NCBI GenBank assembly: GCA_031216915.1
Contig: CM062290.1
Span: 257,586,291 to 257,650,290 of the forward strand
DNA from: Pictodentalium vernedei
Lineage: Eukaryota; Mollusca; Scaphopoda; Dentaliida; Dentaliidae
DNA: 64,000 bases
Direction of reading: 5' to 3'
Shown here: positions 21,430-33,660 of the stretch, piece by piece
Layout: every line of letters begins with the position of its first letter
Numbering within the stretch: the stretch's first letter is position 1
Translations under genes and position numbers: made by a program
Notes under the pieces: model-generated
What the model was told of the DNA's origin: nothing
Seen by the model: the letters and a program-made list of their open reading frames with translations, nothing else
Databases searched by the model: none

Positions 21430-23350
21430 ATAGTAAAAAGGCTGGAGGGCCAAGGACATAGAGCAAAATGGAATACGCTCAATAAAATAAAAATAGAGTC
21501 ATCCCCTGTAGGGAAAAGAAGTAATAGGTCTTACATGTATCTTTCTTATTTATGATAAATTAGAAAGATACAACACCTTCCAAAAATTGAGCTTCATACA
21601 TCCATGTACTCTATTAATATCCAATAATCCTTATACTAATAATTTTTAAAGTAAGCCAATAATAAAGTAAGTCTAGAGAATAGAGACTCTTATACTCCTA
21701 AAAGTGTGTGAGAATTGCATAATCATGTCCGTTGACATATGCAATATTCAAAAGCTATACTTTAAAAACTAAGACTTGAATGAATTTTATAAACTTAAAC
21801 TTCTCACTAAACAACCATCCCAATAACAGCTCAGAATTACTAACTCCGGAGGAGGTATCCCCTTGTTTTCATAGTAAAAACAGGTGACCCAAGGGAACAC
21901 CCTCCCCCCCCCCCCCCTTTTTCTTGCCCTGGGTCAAATAGCCCAGAGCGAAGAGGGCAGCCGAACGGAGACACTGCCGAAACAGACAGCCTACCTAGCT
22001 ATAGTAGCAACTGTTAAGTGAATGACATTCTGAGCAGTAGATAATAGACCTAACAATAGAGGCCTCCAGAAATGGACTCGATATTTCTGAGATAAAATTC
22101 ATGAATGGATGGCTGAGCGCAATGAGCAGCCTTCAAAAATCTATAATAGCAACACTATTAATGTAAGCCCAAGAAGTAGAAGAACTCTTACTTCATGAGC
22201 CGAAATCTTAAGCACAACTGCTAAGCCAATGATATACCATAAGCAGTACGCTAGTTAATAGAATCCATTAACAATAAAATGGAGCGTAACGTCCTTCTAC
22301 TAGACATCAAGACAGAAGAAGCTTACGCCCTTGTAATAAACAGAAATCTGTTTATAAATACATAAACTGTACCCGGAAAGAGTGAAGGCCTATGCCCATA
22401 CGAAGACGGAAGGACCTTAAAATAATAGGTTCCGGATAATAGGAGCCTAACTCTTATGCAACAATCCAACCTAAATAGTAACGGAAGTATTGATTCCAAA
22501 ACTATGAAAGTGAAAATCATCCATCGATAGTGCATGAAACTCACTGACTCTACAGTAAAAGAGAAACCAACAGAATTACTGTCTAAAAGGTCAGAATTTG
22601 AAAACTACTGTTTCCAGAGGCTCAAATGATTACTTAGCTAAATAAGAACCTGAAGTTAAAATCCGTATAGGAATTTAATCTAAAGATTCTAAGTCTATTT
22701 ATCAAAAAGTTACTAACTGACTTAGATAAAGAGACAAAAGACTCAATTGTAAACTGTCGTAGAGTGCATAGGTATGAGGTAACATAAACCTATAACCTAA
22801 ATAACAACAGGCTGCAGTAGATCTTGTGAAACAAGTATACTAAAAAATAGCAATGAGTAGTATGGAGGGATCAACCATATGAACATAATGATCCCTACAC
22901 CACGACGGAAGAGCCTCCACTTTAGTCGCATAGAATAGCGAAGAAGAGGATCTCCTATAGTAAGAAATCGCGTCCAAAGCTCGTCCAGTACAGTGCTTAC
23001 AATGCAATACGGACCACACAACGGAATACAGGAAGGTTGCGACCTTGCTGGTTGTGATAAAGAAGACACGATTTACCCAGTGAAAAAAGATCCTCACATA
23101 GAGGAAGATTTCACGTTAAGATCCACAGTAGACAAGAGAGTAAATTACTCATGATCTCTGTGAAGATAGAGATGCTATCAACAGAAATGTATTGTGGTTG
23201 TTTATCTTAGCAATACCTGCTAAAACAACAGCGCCGGAGGATACGCGTATCCTATCATTCCGTCCTATAGATCAATAGAGCGTTAACAATATTAGCTCAG
23301 AGATCTGGACAAGCCAACACATACGTCTGCAATTGATTAGCAAGCTGTGT
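21430..23350 (-). pseudogene. DIRS copy 1 decayed 3' coding region
   Basis: This region lies between RNase H and the ICR, where DIRS elements carry the rest of pol, a methyltransferase-like domain and the tyrosine recombinase. Just after RNase H (about 23,350-23,200, minus strand) short stretches fit a linker of the NQLQTYVLACPDL type. Beyond that I see only frames under 91 codons and no R..HxxR..Y recombinase signature. The same decay is present in copy 2 (31,740-33,660). Confidence 0.45.
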
Positions 23351-24000
23351 CATAAATAAAACATCATTGGGCGCTCCCATAGATAGCAAATCTGATTGAA
23401 TACTTGTTTGTTGAGAGTCCATTCTGACAGCAACAAGCGACCCGTAAGAGAACGGGAGTGCGATAAAACAATCAGACGACCCAGAATATGACGGACCAAA
23501 ACTAAACTTGGTGTACTATAACCAACAGACGGATTCTTTCCATTAAATTGAATAACGGAAAACGAAAGAGTGCCTCCCTGGTTCCGGAGATACGCCACTA
23601 CTGTCGAATTAAAGGACAGGAATTTGGGCATGCGTTTCTGAATAATGTTCATGCAATGACATAAAGCAAGCCTAAAAAACATTATTCCGCGGAAGTTAAA
23701 CTGATAGCTAAAAGACTGCGGAACCCAAAGACCCTGGCACTTCGAATCCGTAGGGATCAGTATATATCCCAATCTGTTTGACTGGCAACCGTCATAACAG
23801 CCACACTCGGGTCCGGCAACTGCGGCGGCACTCTCTGAGTCAACCACCGAAAGTTTGCCCCAGTCTGAATCTCTTGTAACACTAGATAGACAAGAGAATG
23901 TATAAATCAAGCAATTCATGGATTGCCGGAAAGTTGCCGTCGAAGAGAAGCTCCTCCGAGAACGAAGCGACTCTGAGAGAGTTCTTAACCTACTATCCAC
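23350..24000 (-). pseudogene. DIRS RNase H domain remnant fused to gag-side sequence
   Basis: The 216-codon frame contains the DIRS RNase H pattern in order: CQGLWVPQSFSYQFNFRGIM (about residue 90), FNSTVVAYLRNQGGTLS (about 125-142, usual DNSTVVAY), RHILGRLIVLSHSRS (usual RHIPGRLNVLADRLSR) and WTLNKQVFNQICYLW near the C-terminus. The first ~25 residues come from upstream of the deleted reverse transcriptase, so this frame is a deletion fusion. The acidic catalytic residues are largely lost (FNST instead of DNST), so activity is not expected. Confidence 0.75.
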
Positions 24001-24479
24001 GCGTGGATGTAGCTAGGGCTGCATCACGTCTAACCAACTCCAATCAGCCACTGAAGGGCGGAGTTATACGTGAACAAACTACTGCCCTCAAAAGAAAATA
24101 CATTGAGAATAATATCCCGTAAATCTTTTCTTGAAGACGTAATGATAACACCTCAGTAAGGCGAATTACGTATAATAAAGCGTCTAAGTTAAGTCTACTA
24201 TACATAATGTCGTTCCCAACATTGAAATTGGAAAAGACATAAACGGCGAAAAAGAATATATGCAGTCTTTAATCACACCGTCTAGACGCATATGAACTCT
24301 CGGTATGCCCTGCTCTGCCAAAATAAACTATATGTAAAAAAGATAAAATGGCAGAAATGAGCCACGCGGACAAGAAACTAAACTATCATGCTTAGTAGCA
24401 GGCTTGTATATATATATAAATATACAGCGTAGAAAAATAAAACACATGTTGTAATGACAATATTGGACTGCGTCGGTAA

Positions 24480-26700
24480 GTCAGGGACAAAGTCCCTGTA
24501 CCGATCGAAAAATCCGAGTCCAATGACGCTATAAGTCTCTTATCCAAGATCGCAGCAATGAAGTCCGAAAAATAATCACTGGAAGAAATGCCAGAAGATA
24601 TGAAAGGCATCTTCCGATACTACTAAAGGGAAAACTCGAAATCTTTCGAATCCCTTTCGCCATCCTGTCGGACCCTATAAAGCGTTCGGTCGTCTGTAGC
24701 TTGATGCAACCGCAGACCGCACCGACCCAGCGCCGTCGGATAATTCCTGATTCGACCGAGAAACCGTCAATTGCTGGGATGCTGCGAAACAACTGTGCTA
24801 ACTCGGATAGCACGTCCGTCACTGAGGCCTGAGGAGCAGCGGTCTTACGATGCATTGCCGCAGGAAGCTCCGAGATCGTTACCCCGTGCATACTTCCAAT
24901 ATGCGAGCGAACGGAGTGTATAGGCCTCGTGTCCCTTGGCTACCGGATGGCGCGACCTATTCGCTGTGGAATCACTGAATGCCGAAACTGATCGGATACT
25001 CGAGGTCACGTAGCCAATGTGCGGTCGTGTGCCCTGCTGTGAGGATGAGGAAGCATTAAAGACAGTCTCTCGGACTGTCAATATAACGGAGCGTCCCGAG
25101 CAACGGACATATGCTCCGAATGTAAAATATCTGAACCACAACATGCGGTCCCCTATGTTGTTGGCTTCCTCCGATCTGTCCTCAATCTGCCGTCACTGGG
25201 TGAGTACTAAAGTAATTAAAGTGCTCGCATCACCCAAATCTCCTTCCTAGACCGCAACGGACGAACCCGGCAGCCGAACCATTCGATGAATGTACGCTAC
25301 ACCGGGTGAGCTAGCGAATGTCACTCCGTAAGCGATAGACATATTCCATGAGCACTTATTGCCGCTAACTCTTCATTAACTATGACGACAGAGGCACACT
25401 TTTGAAAGACATCTCCATAAGTCTTCGAACAAGAAACCAGAAATGCTTGGATAGCAAGCATAAAATAATAATATATATAGCGTCGTTCAATAATTCGAAA
25501 GTTTGTGTGACATTATTGGACTATGTCGAAACTGAGGGACGATGTCCCTGAACCGAACCAAAAATTTCTAAGTCCACCGACGCTATCAGTTTCTTATCCG
25601 GCATCGCAGCATATGTTGTTCCGAAAGGGAAAGCTTGAAATCCACCGAATCCCTTTCGGTATCCCGTCGGACCGGATGAAACTTTCGGACGTCCGTACCC
25701 GCTTCCGCGGAGCGTCCCGACCCAGCATCGTCAGATAAAATATATGCGACAGATTCAGTTGATGCTGGGATGCTGCGATAAACTGTGCTATTAAGGAAAG
25801 CACGTCTGTTCCCGAGGCCTGTGCAGTAGCGGACTTACGATGCATTGCCGCTGGAAGCTCCGAGTACGTTGACTCCCGCACACCTCCTATGCGAACGTCC
25901 GGAGTCTGCAGGCCTCGAGTCCCCGGCTATCGACCCAGCGCTGTCGGATAATTCTCGATCCGACACCGTTCTGTCGGCTGCTGGGGTGCTGCGATAAGCT
26001 GTGCTATGTGCACAAGAATGTCCGGCGTCGAGACCTGCGGAGGCGCAGTCTATCGCTGCTTCGCCGAGGGCAGCTCCGCATCAGATGGCTCCCGCATACT
26101 TTTCCTATGCGAACGTCCGGAGTCCATCGGTCTCGAATCCCTGGCTGCCGGATGGTGTGACCTGGTCGCCGAAGAATCCTTGATCGGCGAAGCTGGTAAT
26201 ATATCGGCGGTCACGCAGCCAAGGTGCGGTCGTGTGCGCTGACGAGAAGAGGAAGCCTTAGCAGTCTCAGCGGACTGCCTATACAACGGAGCGTCCCGAG
26301 CGACGGACGTATGCTCCGCTAACGACACATTTGTACCACAACATCTGGGGCCAGATGTTGTTGAACGAGAGAGGGGCCTCTCTCGCTTGCCGTCCGGATG
26401 GACCGGAACGAGCTATGAACCGGATTAAAAGGCTTCCTCCGTTCTCCCTCCGATCCGCCGTCACTGGGTGTGCATTAAGTTAATTTTATAGTGCTCGCAT
26501 CACCCCAAAATTCCTTCTAGACCGCAACGGACGAACCCGGCTGCCGAACCATTCGGTGAATGGACGCTACACCGGGCGAGCTAGCGGACGTCAAAGGCCG
26601 TCGAACCTACTAGGGTCCTCTTAGGCAATTGGCGTATTACATGAGCACTTTTCCGCTAGCCCTTCATTAATTGTGACGACGGAGGCACACTGTTGGAAGA
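24480..26700 (-). pseudogene. DIRS copy 1 gag-like ORF1, two tandem units
   Basis: Two units of about 1.05 kb (about 24,472-25,500 and 25,523-26,700) repeat the same order of blocks: a GGGACRAWGTCCCTG hairpin, SELPAAMHRK.A..QAS.TDVLS coding text, a GTGCTCGCATCACCC block, and CACCGGGYGAGCTAGCG. The open pieces are 24,529-24,891, 25,594-25,881 and 26,050-26,328. By position this is the gag-like ORF of the element. Frameshifts separate the pieces. Confidence 0.6.
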
Positions 26701-27839
26701 CATCACAGATACATCACCCTAATCTTCATCGTCTGAAATAGAAATTGATAAAGTAGAGTGACCCTGCGGGGAAAGGACCGGAGTGTCCAAATCCCCAACA
26801 ACATACCGTGACATACGCTTCTCATATTGTCATCGAAATCATACGATACAGAACAGGAGTTAATGCGAGTACACTGACCACATATAGAATGATAATAAGG
26901 TCAGAGGAAGACTTCCTCTTAAAACAATTGATCAATATCCTTTCAATGTGAAAAGAAAACAAGTCCTGGTACTCGCACTAACCCCTGGCAATCAAAATAC
27001 ATAATAATAATATGATCCATTAATATAGAAAAAATAATTGAAATCAAAATATTTTGAAAAAATATTTTTTCAGAACAGCCCAAGTTTCTGAAAAGTAACG
27101 TTGAGCCCCAATGGATCCCAAGCCTAAGTGTGGACAAAAATTTTAAAAATATTTTAAACAATTTATTCAACACTTACGAACAATAATAATGTATCTAGTT
27201 ATGATTAAAATAACATAAAGATATTATTATTTAGAAATCCCCCCCTCACACAGAGGGCTGTTGTAAATGTAAACAATGAGTGTAAAAACACTAAAATAAG
27301 ACTCCAGGCACCCAGGCTCGAAATCAGTTACCAAAAATACACCATCTGATGCAAAACAGAGACTTCCAGGGAAGAAACTGCAGAACATCAGATGGTAGAT
27401 GCAGAACACAACGCCTAACCACCCGTAGGTGAAGACGTAAACATGGGGAAAGAACAGAATTCATTCTGTTATTCAGCTAAAACTCCCAAGAAATTTTAGT
27501 AATAATAATTACAGAAATTATGCCAAAAGCATGGGAGAATAGCAAGGGGGAACTTAAAGGACAGGGAGAGAGGAAAAACACTTGAAAAAACAGTGTAACT
27601 AAATAATCAGAATGACAACAAAATGGCTGCTGCCTTGAAAATAGGTAACTTAACATAATTTCATTAAAAAATTTTAAGTTACAGCCCTGATAATATTCTG
27701 TCACACATTCTTTTCCTCTCCTCCTTTTCTATCCTCCTTAGAATCACCATTTCACTAATATTTATGTGTCTGGCATCATTTAAACTGAGATTTAAAAGCA
27801 CAAAGATCAGTCAGATGTTAACTGATGAAGGGCCAAACT

Positions 27840-28041
27840 TAGAATGATAAATGGCGCCAATTTCGGAACGTCCTTGACACTGCACATGCGCAGTAGGGGC
27901 GAAGTGTGGAGGGCCTCTCAGGACATGTTTTCTTTAGTTTTAGATGCAAATTTTGGGGATTGGGGGGCAAAATTTGTGTTTGGCCCTATATTTTAAGAGT
28001 TAGCACCAGCTATGTCTGGGTCATTGGTACAGTATAAAAAT
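27840..28041. repeat. DIRS copy 1 right inverted terminal repeat
   Basis: This is the inverted partner of 21,038-21,265. The outer end reads GGTACAGTATAAAAAT. Copy 2 ends at the same base and then has unrelated flanking DNA, which fixes the border. Confidence 0.88.
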
Positions 28042-28133
28042 ATGTCGGGGCTTGAAAAAAAGCCCCCAGCAAGTGCTCCTCGGGGCTGATCTCGGGGCCT
28101 GGGCTGATCAGCCCCGACTCAAGGCAAGCCCTG

Positions 28134-28405
28134 AAATAACACACGTTCAACACATCACTCAGCCGAAAGAACAAAATAATACTGATTTTTTTCATCAAAT
28201 GAACCCCTTCCCATAAGTGAATGCAGACTTGGAATCATGTTTTTTTGTTGTTGGCGAGAGACAGTGGCAGAGAGATCCCTCAAACGACACAAAGATGACT
28301 GCATGATTGAAAATTTAAACCCTGGGTATTCAAACAACAAATCAATACAAATATTTTCAAGCATAATACAAAGATGTTCCAGCTGGAAGAAGTTGAGGAG
28401 GGGGT
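28134..28405 (-). repeat. Host repeat R, first copy, 5' half
   Basis: The reverse complement matches 43,785-44,065 (shared CTTCCAGCTRGAACATC, GCTTGAAAATATTTGTATTG, CATGCAGTCATC and GATGAAAAAA). Both copies are open over about 125 codons in the same frame, but this is expected from shared descent and does not show a gene. Confidence 0.7.
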
Positions 28406-29117
28406 GTGGTACTGTTAATTGTTTTGTTTGGGTTTTTTTCAAATACTGGAAAATGGATGATAAGAATCTCCATAATCCACACACCTGACTGCCTAACCCT
28501 TTACCTAACAAATTAACTGCAACCGCACACATAATTCATGAATTTAGCAGGTAAAAATGTTTTTAAAAGTTTTATACAAACCACATCATGTGATCTATCA
28601 TCAGAACAAGGTGAATCCCCGAGGGTCACATGATTCGATTTGCATGAAGCTTTTGGTGTAGGTTTGCCTGTGGGTAAAGGTTTAAGTTGTAAACTATAAA
28701 ATGTACTACACTTCCTTTTTGTGATCAGAGTACTGCAAATGTAGATTATTCCAGCAAGTCAAAATTTGTTATTTTAAATTTGTTTTATGATTACGAAATA
28801 TTGAATGGCTTTGGCTACTGTCCAATAATTTTTAATAGAACTAATCTCTAAATGAACAATTATTTATTTAATAGCTAAGTATCAAATGTCTGGAAAAAAA
28901 TAGTATAGTGCCCCTGAGCCTGATACTTTGGGGGCCCGGCTTTCGTTTGGCCCAAGAGACAAGGATTCTTGGTTAGGCCTCCCAATCCCCACCCCCTAGT
29001 CCAAATATGGCCTGAAAGATTATTTAAATTTTTGGGTTTGGTATGTCCTTACTAAGAACATACCAAAACAAACAAATTGAAATACGGGCTTTCAGGCCAT
29101 GTTTGGCCTATAGCCAC
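28406..29117. other. No recognised feature
   Basis: AT-rich sequence between the R repeat and the hAT element. Nothing supported. Confidence 0.35.
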
Positions 29118-29275
29118 TAGGGATGTAACGATTAATCATGATACGACCGGACCGCGATACATTGCTCACGATTCAATACATAACGTTGTTCACTGTGTAT
29201 CGTGATACATTAAATATAAATAAAATCAGGCAAAAGATTTTTGTAGATTATGAAAGCTGGTGCAGTGAAAGTTTA

Positions 29276-30776
29276 CTACTCAAAGTTTGCTAAGCACCAA
29301 GTATATCCAACTACCTGTTTTACGTTTTAGTTGAAATATTGTAATGAAAAGTGTATATATTTTTTATTTAATTATATCTTTAATGATATATGTACAGAAA
29401 TGAAGATTATATTGATGTTTGACATTATTTTTCAGCTTTTGAATACGATAACCGAGTAAAATGGATATTATTAGTAAAAGAGGAAATTTTTCAATATGCC
29501 AAAAAGTTGACGGAGCACACTGGTATGGCTTCAATATCGAGTATGAGACCCATTACTGTCAATTACAGCTTGACAACCCCTTCTCATGCTCCCAATCAGG
29601 TTCATTGTGTTCCTGTGTGGGATGTTGTTCCATTCTTGGACCAGCATGGCACCAAGCTCCTGGACACTTCTTGACTGGACTAGACGGGCTGAACTTGCAA
29701 GCTGCAACTCATTCCAGGCATGTTCGATTGGATTGAGTCAGGGGATCTTGCTGGTCTGTCCATACGCTCAATCCCCTCCCTCTGTCGGTACTCCCGACTG
29801 CATGGGCAACATGAGGATGGGCAATATCTCCATCAGAATGAATCTATCACCCACTGCACCTGCATACAATCTGACATGGAAATCCAGGATCTCATCAATA
29901 TACCGTTGAGCAGTCAATGTACCACGTTCAAGGAGCTCTGTACGTCCATCCCAGCTGATGCCACAGACCATGATTGACCATCCACCATAGTGGTCATGCT
30001 TAGCAATGTTGGCTGCATGGAATTGCTCTCCTGGTCTTCTCCATACGCTAGAATTACGTGTATCTGGTCCATGCAACGTGGTCCATGGTCCATTCACATC
30101 ATGCCTGGTGGTGGTTCTGGGACAGCAGAATGCGAATACATGGTCTTCTCGATCGGAGATCACCTTCGTGCAACCCTACCCGGATTGTATGCATCGAAAC
30201 ATTTACCCCGGATGCATTCTGAAGGTCACTTCTGGGTTACTGTGGCAAAGCGGTTCCTACGGGCCTGAATGATCAAAAACCAGTCTTCAGCTGCAGATGT
30301 TGCCCTATCTCTGCCACCACCATGCCGTCTCACTGGTGTGCATACTGCTGAAATCTTGCCTAGGCTCTGGTGATCACCGTATAGTGCACACCAAGGGCTT
30401 CACCAACATGACGATGGGAGCCCCTTGCTCCACCATCCCTACAGCCAGCCACATTTCTGCTTCAGACAAATGTTTTCTTACATTTGTATTTGCCATATTC
30501 AATCTTTAAATCACAAGGCTTTGTGTTGAAATGAAGAGTGAATACCCTACACAGGTCATGTACATGTAGACAGTACACGAAATCATCATGAAAATCAAGG
30601 GGTACATGCTTTCTATGACAGTCATGAAAAGTCTGCCTGTTAAGACAGCTAATGTAAACACTGGGGACCATCTCAATACATTCCCCAATCATATCCATCA
30701 ACAATATCGCAAATATGTTACAAGCAAATTTCACAATGACGTGTCAAATATTTGGTGCTCAGCAAACTTTGAGTAG
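29276..30776 (-). mobile_element. Tc1-like transposon, 1,501 bp
   Basis: The terminal inverted repeats begin CTACTCAAAGTTTGCT and run about 28 bp with one or two mismatches. TA flanks both sides (29,274-29,275 and 30,777-30,778). The size and the single minus-strand transposase remnant are normal for Tc1. Confidence 0.92.
29531..30496 (-). pseudogene. Tc1-family (DD34E) transposase, broken
   Basis: In life this enzyme cuts and re-inserts the element at TA sites in the nucleus. The span, from ATG at 30,496 to the stop at 29,531, is 966 bp or about 322 codons, the normal length. Visible parts, across frames: an N-terminal helix-turn-helix near 30,400-30,350 (GEALGVHYTVITRAWARFQQ), then the catalytic core with a FSDE-like SDRED, W.R.GE.FH.ANIA.HD.YGG, ISWDGRTEL, LTAQRYIDEILDFHVRLYAG and a C-terminal LIGSMRRGCQAVIDS..SHTRY. 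Several frameshifts and an in-frame TGA near the start break it, and the second catalytic Asp region is frameshifted. It is therefore not functional. Confidence 0.88.
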
Positions 30777-31134
30777 TATATGTTTTTTTGCATACCCGCA
30801 CTGACAGTGCTAAATATGCCATTAATACAGGATTATTCAATTCGGTTGACTAAAGATTCCCTCTAATTTGCTAAATATTTATTTGATTAATCCATTATAT
30901 CTTGTTTGACAGAGCTCACAGAGCATCACTTTGAGAAGTTACATACTGTACAGATGTATTGTTTAAAGAGTGCATTCAAAAATTTGTAATAAAAGGAAGC
31001 TACTGGAAATGAAGTATTCGATAGTAGTACTTGCATGGCATGAGAGATCATGTGTATCATGATACATATCGTATCGTGCAGATTGAATAGTGATACATAT
31101 CGCATCATTAGGGATGCATATTGTCACAGCCCTA

Positions 31135-31346
31135 ATAGCCACCCAGGGACACCCCCACCCCTCCCCCAAGATTCTGACTCCTGTTTCAACAGTTAAGAAG
31201 AGGCAGGCTGTATTGTGAAAAAAGCTATGCACTTGCCAAACGGTTGAAATTTTAATCTGCATGATTCTTGAAGAAATAACTTTATTAGATCAACCTGATG
31301 TAAGAGAATTCTGCAGTCTAAAAAACGTCATTTTGACGGCAAAAAA
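31135..31346. other. Flank between hAT element and DIRS copy 2
   Basis: Short non-coding stretch. It is unrelated to the flank of DIRS copy 1, showing that the two DIRS copies are separate insertions. A small hairpin around CGTCATTTTGACGG lies just before the DIRS border. Confidence 0.4.
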
Positions 31347-31574
31347 GTTAAAAAATTTATAGTAATTTATATATTTTTTATACTTACCAATGACCCAGAC
31401 ATAGCTGGTGCTAACTCTTAAAATATAGGGCCAAACACAAATTTTGCCCCCCAATCCCCAAAATTTGCATCTAAAACTAAAGAAAACATGTCCTGAAAGG
31501 CCCTCCACACTTCGCCCCTACTGCGCATGCGCAGTGTCAAGGACGTTCCGAAATTGGCGACATTAATCATTCTA
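31347..31574. repeat. DIRS copy 2 left inverted terminal repeat
   Basis: Nearly identical to 21,038-21,265 and the inverted partner of 43,079-43,280. Confidence 0.88.
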
Positions 31575-31648
31575 ATAACCAGTGCCTGGTAAGCGCTATG
31601 TACTCAGCGGGGAGGCAAGAGTTCCCAACTCCTGGGAGGGCCATCCCC

Positions 31649-31737
31649 GTCTGGGTCATTGGTAAGTATAAAAAATATATAAATTACTATAAATTTTTTA
31701 ACATTTTTATACTGTACCAATGACCCAGACATAGCTG
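31649..31737. repeat. DIRS copy 2 internal complementary region
   Basis: Same sequence and layout as 21,340-21,428: complement of the outer left end joined at AAC/ATT to the complement of the outer right end. Confidence 0.85.
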
Positions 31738-31739
31738 AA

Positions 31740-33660
31740 TAGTAAAAAGGCTGGAGGGCCAAGGACATAGAGCAAAATGGAATACGCTCAATAAAATAAA
31801 ATAGAGTCATCCCCTGTAGGGAAAAGAAGTAATAGGCCTTACATGTATCTTTCTTATTTATGATAAATTAGAAAGATACAACACCTTCCAAAAATTGAGC
31901 TTCATACATCCATGTACTCTATTAATATCCAATAATCCTTATACTAATAATTTTTAAAGTAAGCCAATAATAAAGTAAGTCTAGAGAATAGAGACTCTTA
32001 TACTTCTAAAAGTGTGTGAGAATTGCATAATCATGTCCGTTGACATATGCAATATTCAAAGGCTATACTTTAAAAACTAAGACTTGAATGAATTTTATAA
32101 ACTTAAACTTCTCACTAAACAACCATCCCAATAACAGCTCAGAATTACTAACTCCGGAGGAGGTATCCCCTTGTTTTCATAGTAAAAACAGGTGACCCAA
32201 GGGAACACCCTCCCCCCCCCCCTTTTTCTTGCCCTGGGTCAAATAGCCCAGAGCGAAGAGGGCAGCCGAACGGAGACACTGCCGAAACAGACAGCCTACC
32301 TAGCTATAGTAGCAACTGTTAAGAGAATGACATTCTGAGCAGTAGATAATAGACCTAACAATAGAGGCCTCCAGAAATGGACTCGATATTTCTGAGATAA
32401 AATTCATGAATGGATGGCTGAGCGCAATGAGCAGCCTTCAAAAATCTATAATAGCAACACTATTAATGTAAGCCCAAGAAGTAGAAGAACTCTTACTTCA
32501 TGAGCCGAAATCTTAAGCACAACTGCTAAGCTAATGATATACCATAAGCAGTACGCTAGTTAATAGAATCCATTAACAATAAAATGGAGCGTAACGTCCT
32601 TCTACTAGACATCAAAGACAGAAGAAGCTTACGCCCTTGTAATAAACAGATATCTGTTTATAAATACATAAACTGTACCCGGAAAGAGTAAAGGCCTATG
32701 CCCATACGAAGACGGAAGGACCTTAAAATAATAGGTTCCGGATAATAGGAGCCTAACTCTTATGCAACAATCCAACCTAAATAGTAACGGAAGTATTGAT
32801 TCCGAAACTATGAAAGTGAAAATCATCCATCGATAGTGCATGAAACTCACTGACTCTACAGTAAAAGAGAAACCAACAGAATTACTGTCTAAAAGGTCAG
32901 AATTTGAAAACTACTGTTTCCAGAGGCTCAAATGATTACTTAGCTAAATAAGAACCGAAGTTAAAATCCGTATAGGAATTTAATCTAAAGATTCTAAGTC
33001 TATTTATCAAAAAGTTACTAACTGACTTAGATAAAGAGACAAAAGACTCAATTGTAAACTATAGTAGAGTGCATAGGTATGAGGTAACATAAACCTATAA
33101 CCTAAATAACACAGGCTGCAGTAGATCTTGTGAAACAAGTATACTAAAAAATAGCAATGAGTAGTATGGAGGGATCAACCATATGAACATAATGATCCCT
33201 ACACCACGACGGAAGAGCCTCCACTTTAGTCGCATAGAATAGCGAAGAAGAGGATCTCCTATAGTAAGAAATCGCGTCCAAAGCTCGTCCAGTACAGTGC
33301 ATACAATGCAATACGGACCACACAACGGAATACATGAAGGTTGCGACCTTTCTGGTTGTGATAAAGATGACACGATTTACCCAGTGAAAAAAGATCCTCA
33401 CATAGAGGAAGATTTCACGTTAAGATCCACAGTAGACAAGAGAGTAAATTACTCATGATCTCTGTGAAGATAGAGATGCTATCAACAGAAATGTATAGTG
33501 GTTGTTTATCTTAGCAATACCTGCTAAAACAACAGCGCCGGAGGATACGCGTATCCTATCATTCCGTCCTATAGATCAATAGAGCGTTAACAGTATTAGC
33601 TCAGAGATCTGGACAAGCCAACACATACGTCTGCAATTGATTAGCAAGCTGTGTCATAAA
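31740..33660 (-). pseudogene. DIRS copy 2 decayed 3' coding region
   Basis: Counterpart of 21,430-23,350 in copy 1, with the same lack of a long frame and the same small frames of up to 92 codons. No tyrosine-recombinase signature could be read. Confidence 0.4.

Larger units (their letters stand above)
21038..28041 (-). mobile_element. DIRS-like retrotransposon copy 1, 7.0 kb, RT-deleted
   Basis: On the minus strand, in order: terminal repeat (27,840-28,041), leader, gag-like ORF1 (about 26,700-24,480), RNase H remnant (24,000-23,350), decayed 3' pol region (23,350-21,430), internal complementary region (21,340-21,428), and terminal repeat (21,265-21,038). The borders are fixed by comparison with copy 2, whose flanks differ, and by the internal complementary region, which spells the joined ends. 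The reverse-transcriptase block of copy A is absent; the junction is near 23,920-23,935. Many stops make the element coding-dead. Confidence 0.88.
20916..28133. mobile_element. Small CAGGG-ended (hAT-like) element carrying DIRS copy 1
   Basis: The outer parts, 20,916-21,037 and 28,042-28,133, are inverted partners: CAGGGCTCGCCTTGAGT at the left and the complement of CAGGGCTTGCCTTGAGTCGG at the right. AAATAACA lies at 20,910-20,917 and again at 28,134-28,141, an 8-bp duplication that overlaps the first two bases of the left end. Without DIRS copy 1 the element is only about 215 bp, so it is a MITE. The second R copy is uninterrupted at the same place (about 44,065), which serves as an empty site. 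Confidence 0.7.
29118..31134. mobile_element. hAT-type non-autonomous element with a Tc1 inside
   Basis: The ends are TAGGGATGTAACGAT at the left and the complement of TAGGGCTGTGACAAT at the right. The 8-bp direct repeat ATAGCCAC flanks it exactly (29,110-29,117 and 31,135-31,142). YAGGG ends plus an 8-bp duplication are the hAT signature. Without the Tc1 insertion the element is about 0.5 kb. The rest is rich in GTATCRTGATAC-like palindromic motifs and encodes nothing. Confidence 0.88.

Noticed and set aside
28155..28532. 125-codon frame with a partner at 43,709-44,086
   Set aside because: The two frames correspond because the DNA is the same repeat R; no domain, start context or codon-level constraint is visible.
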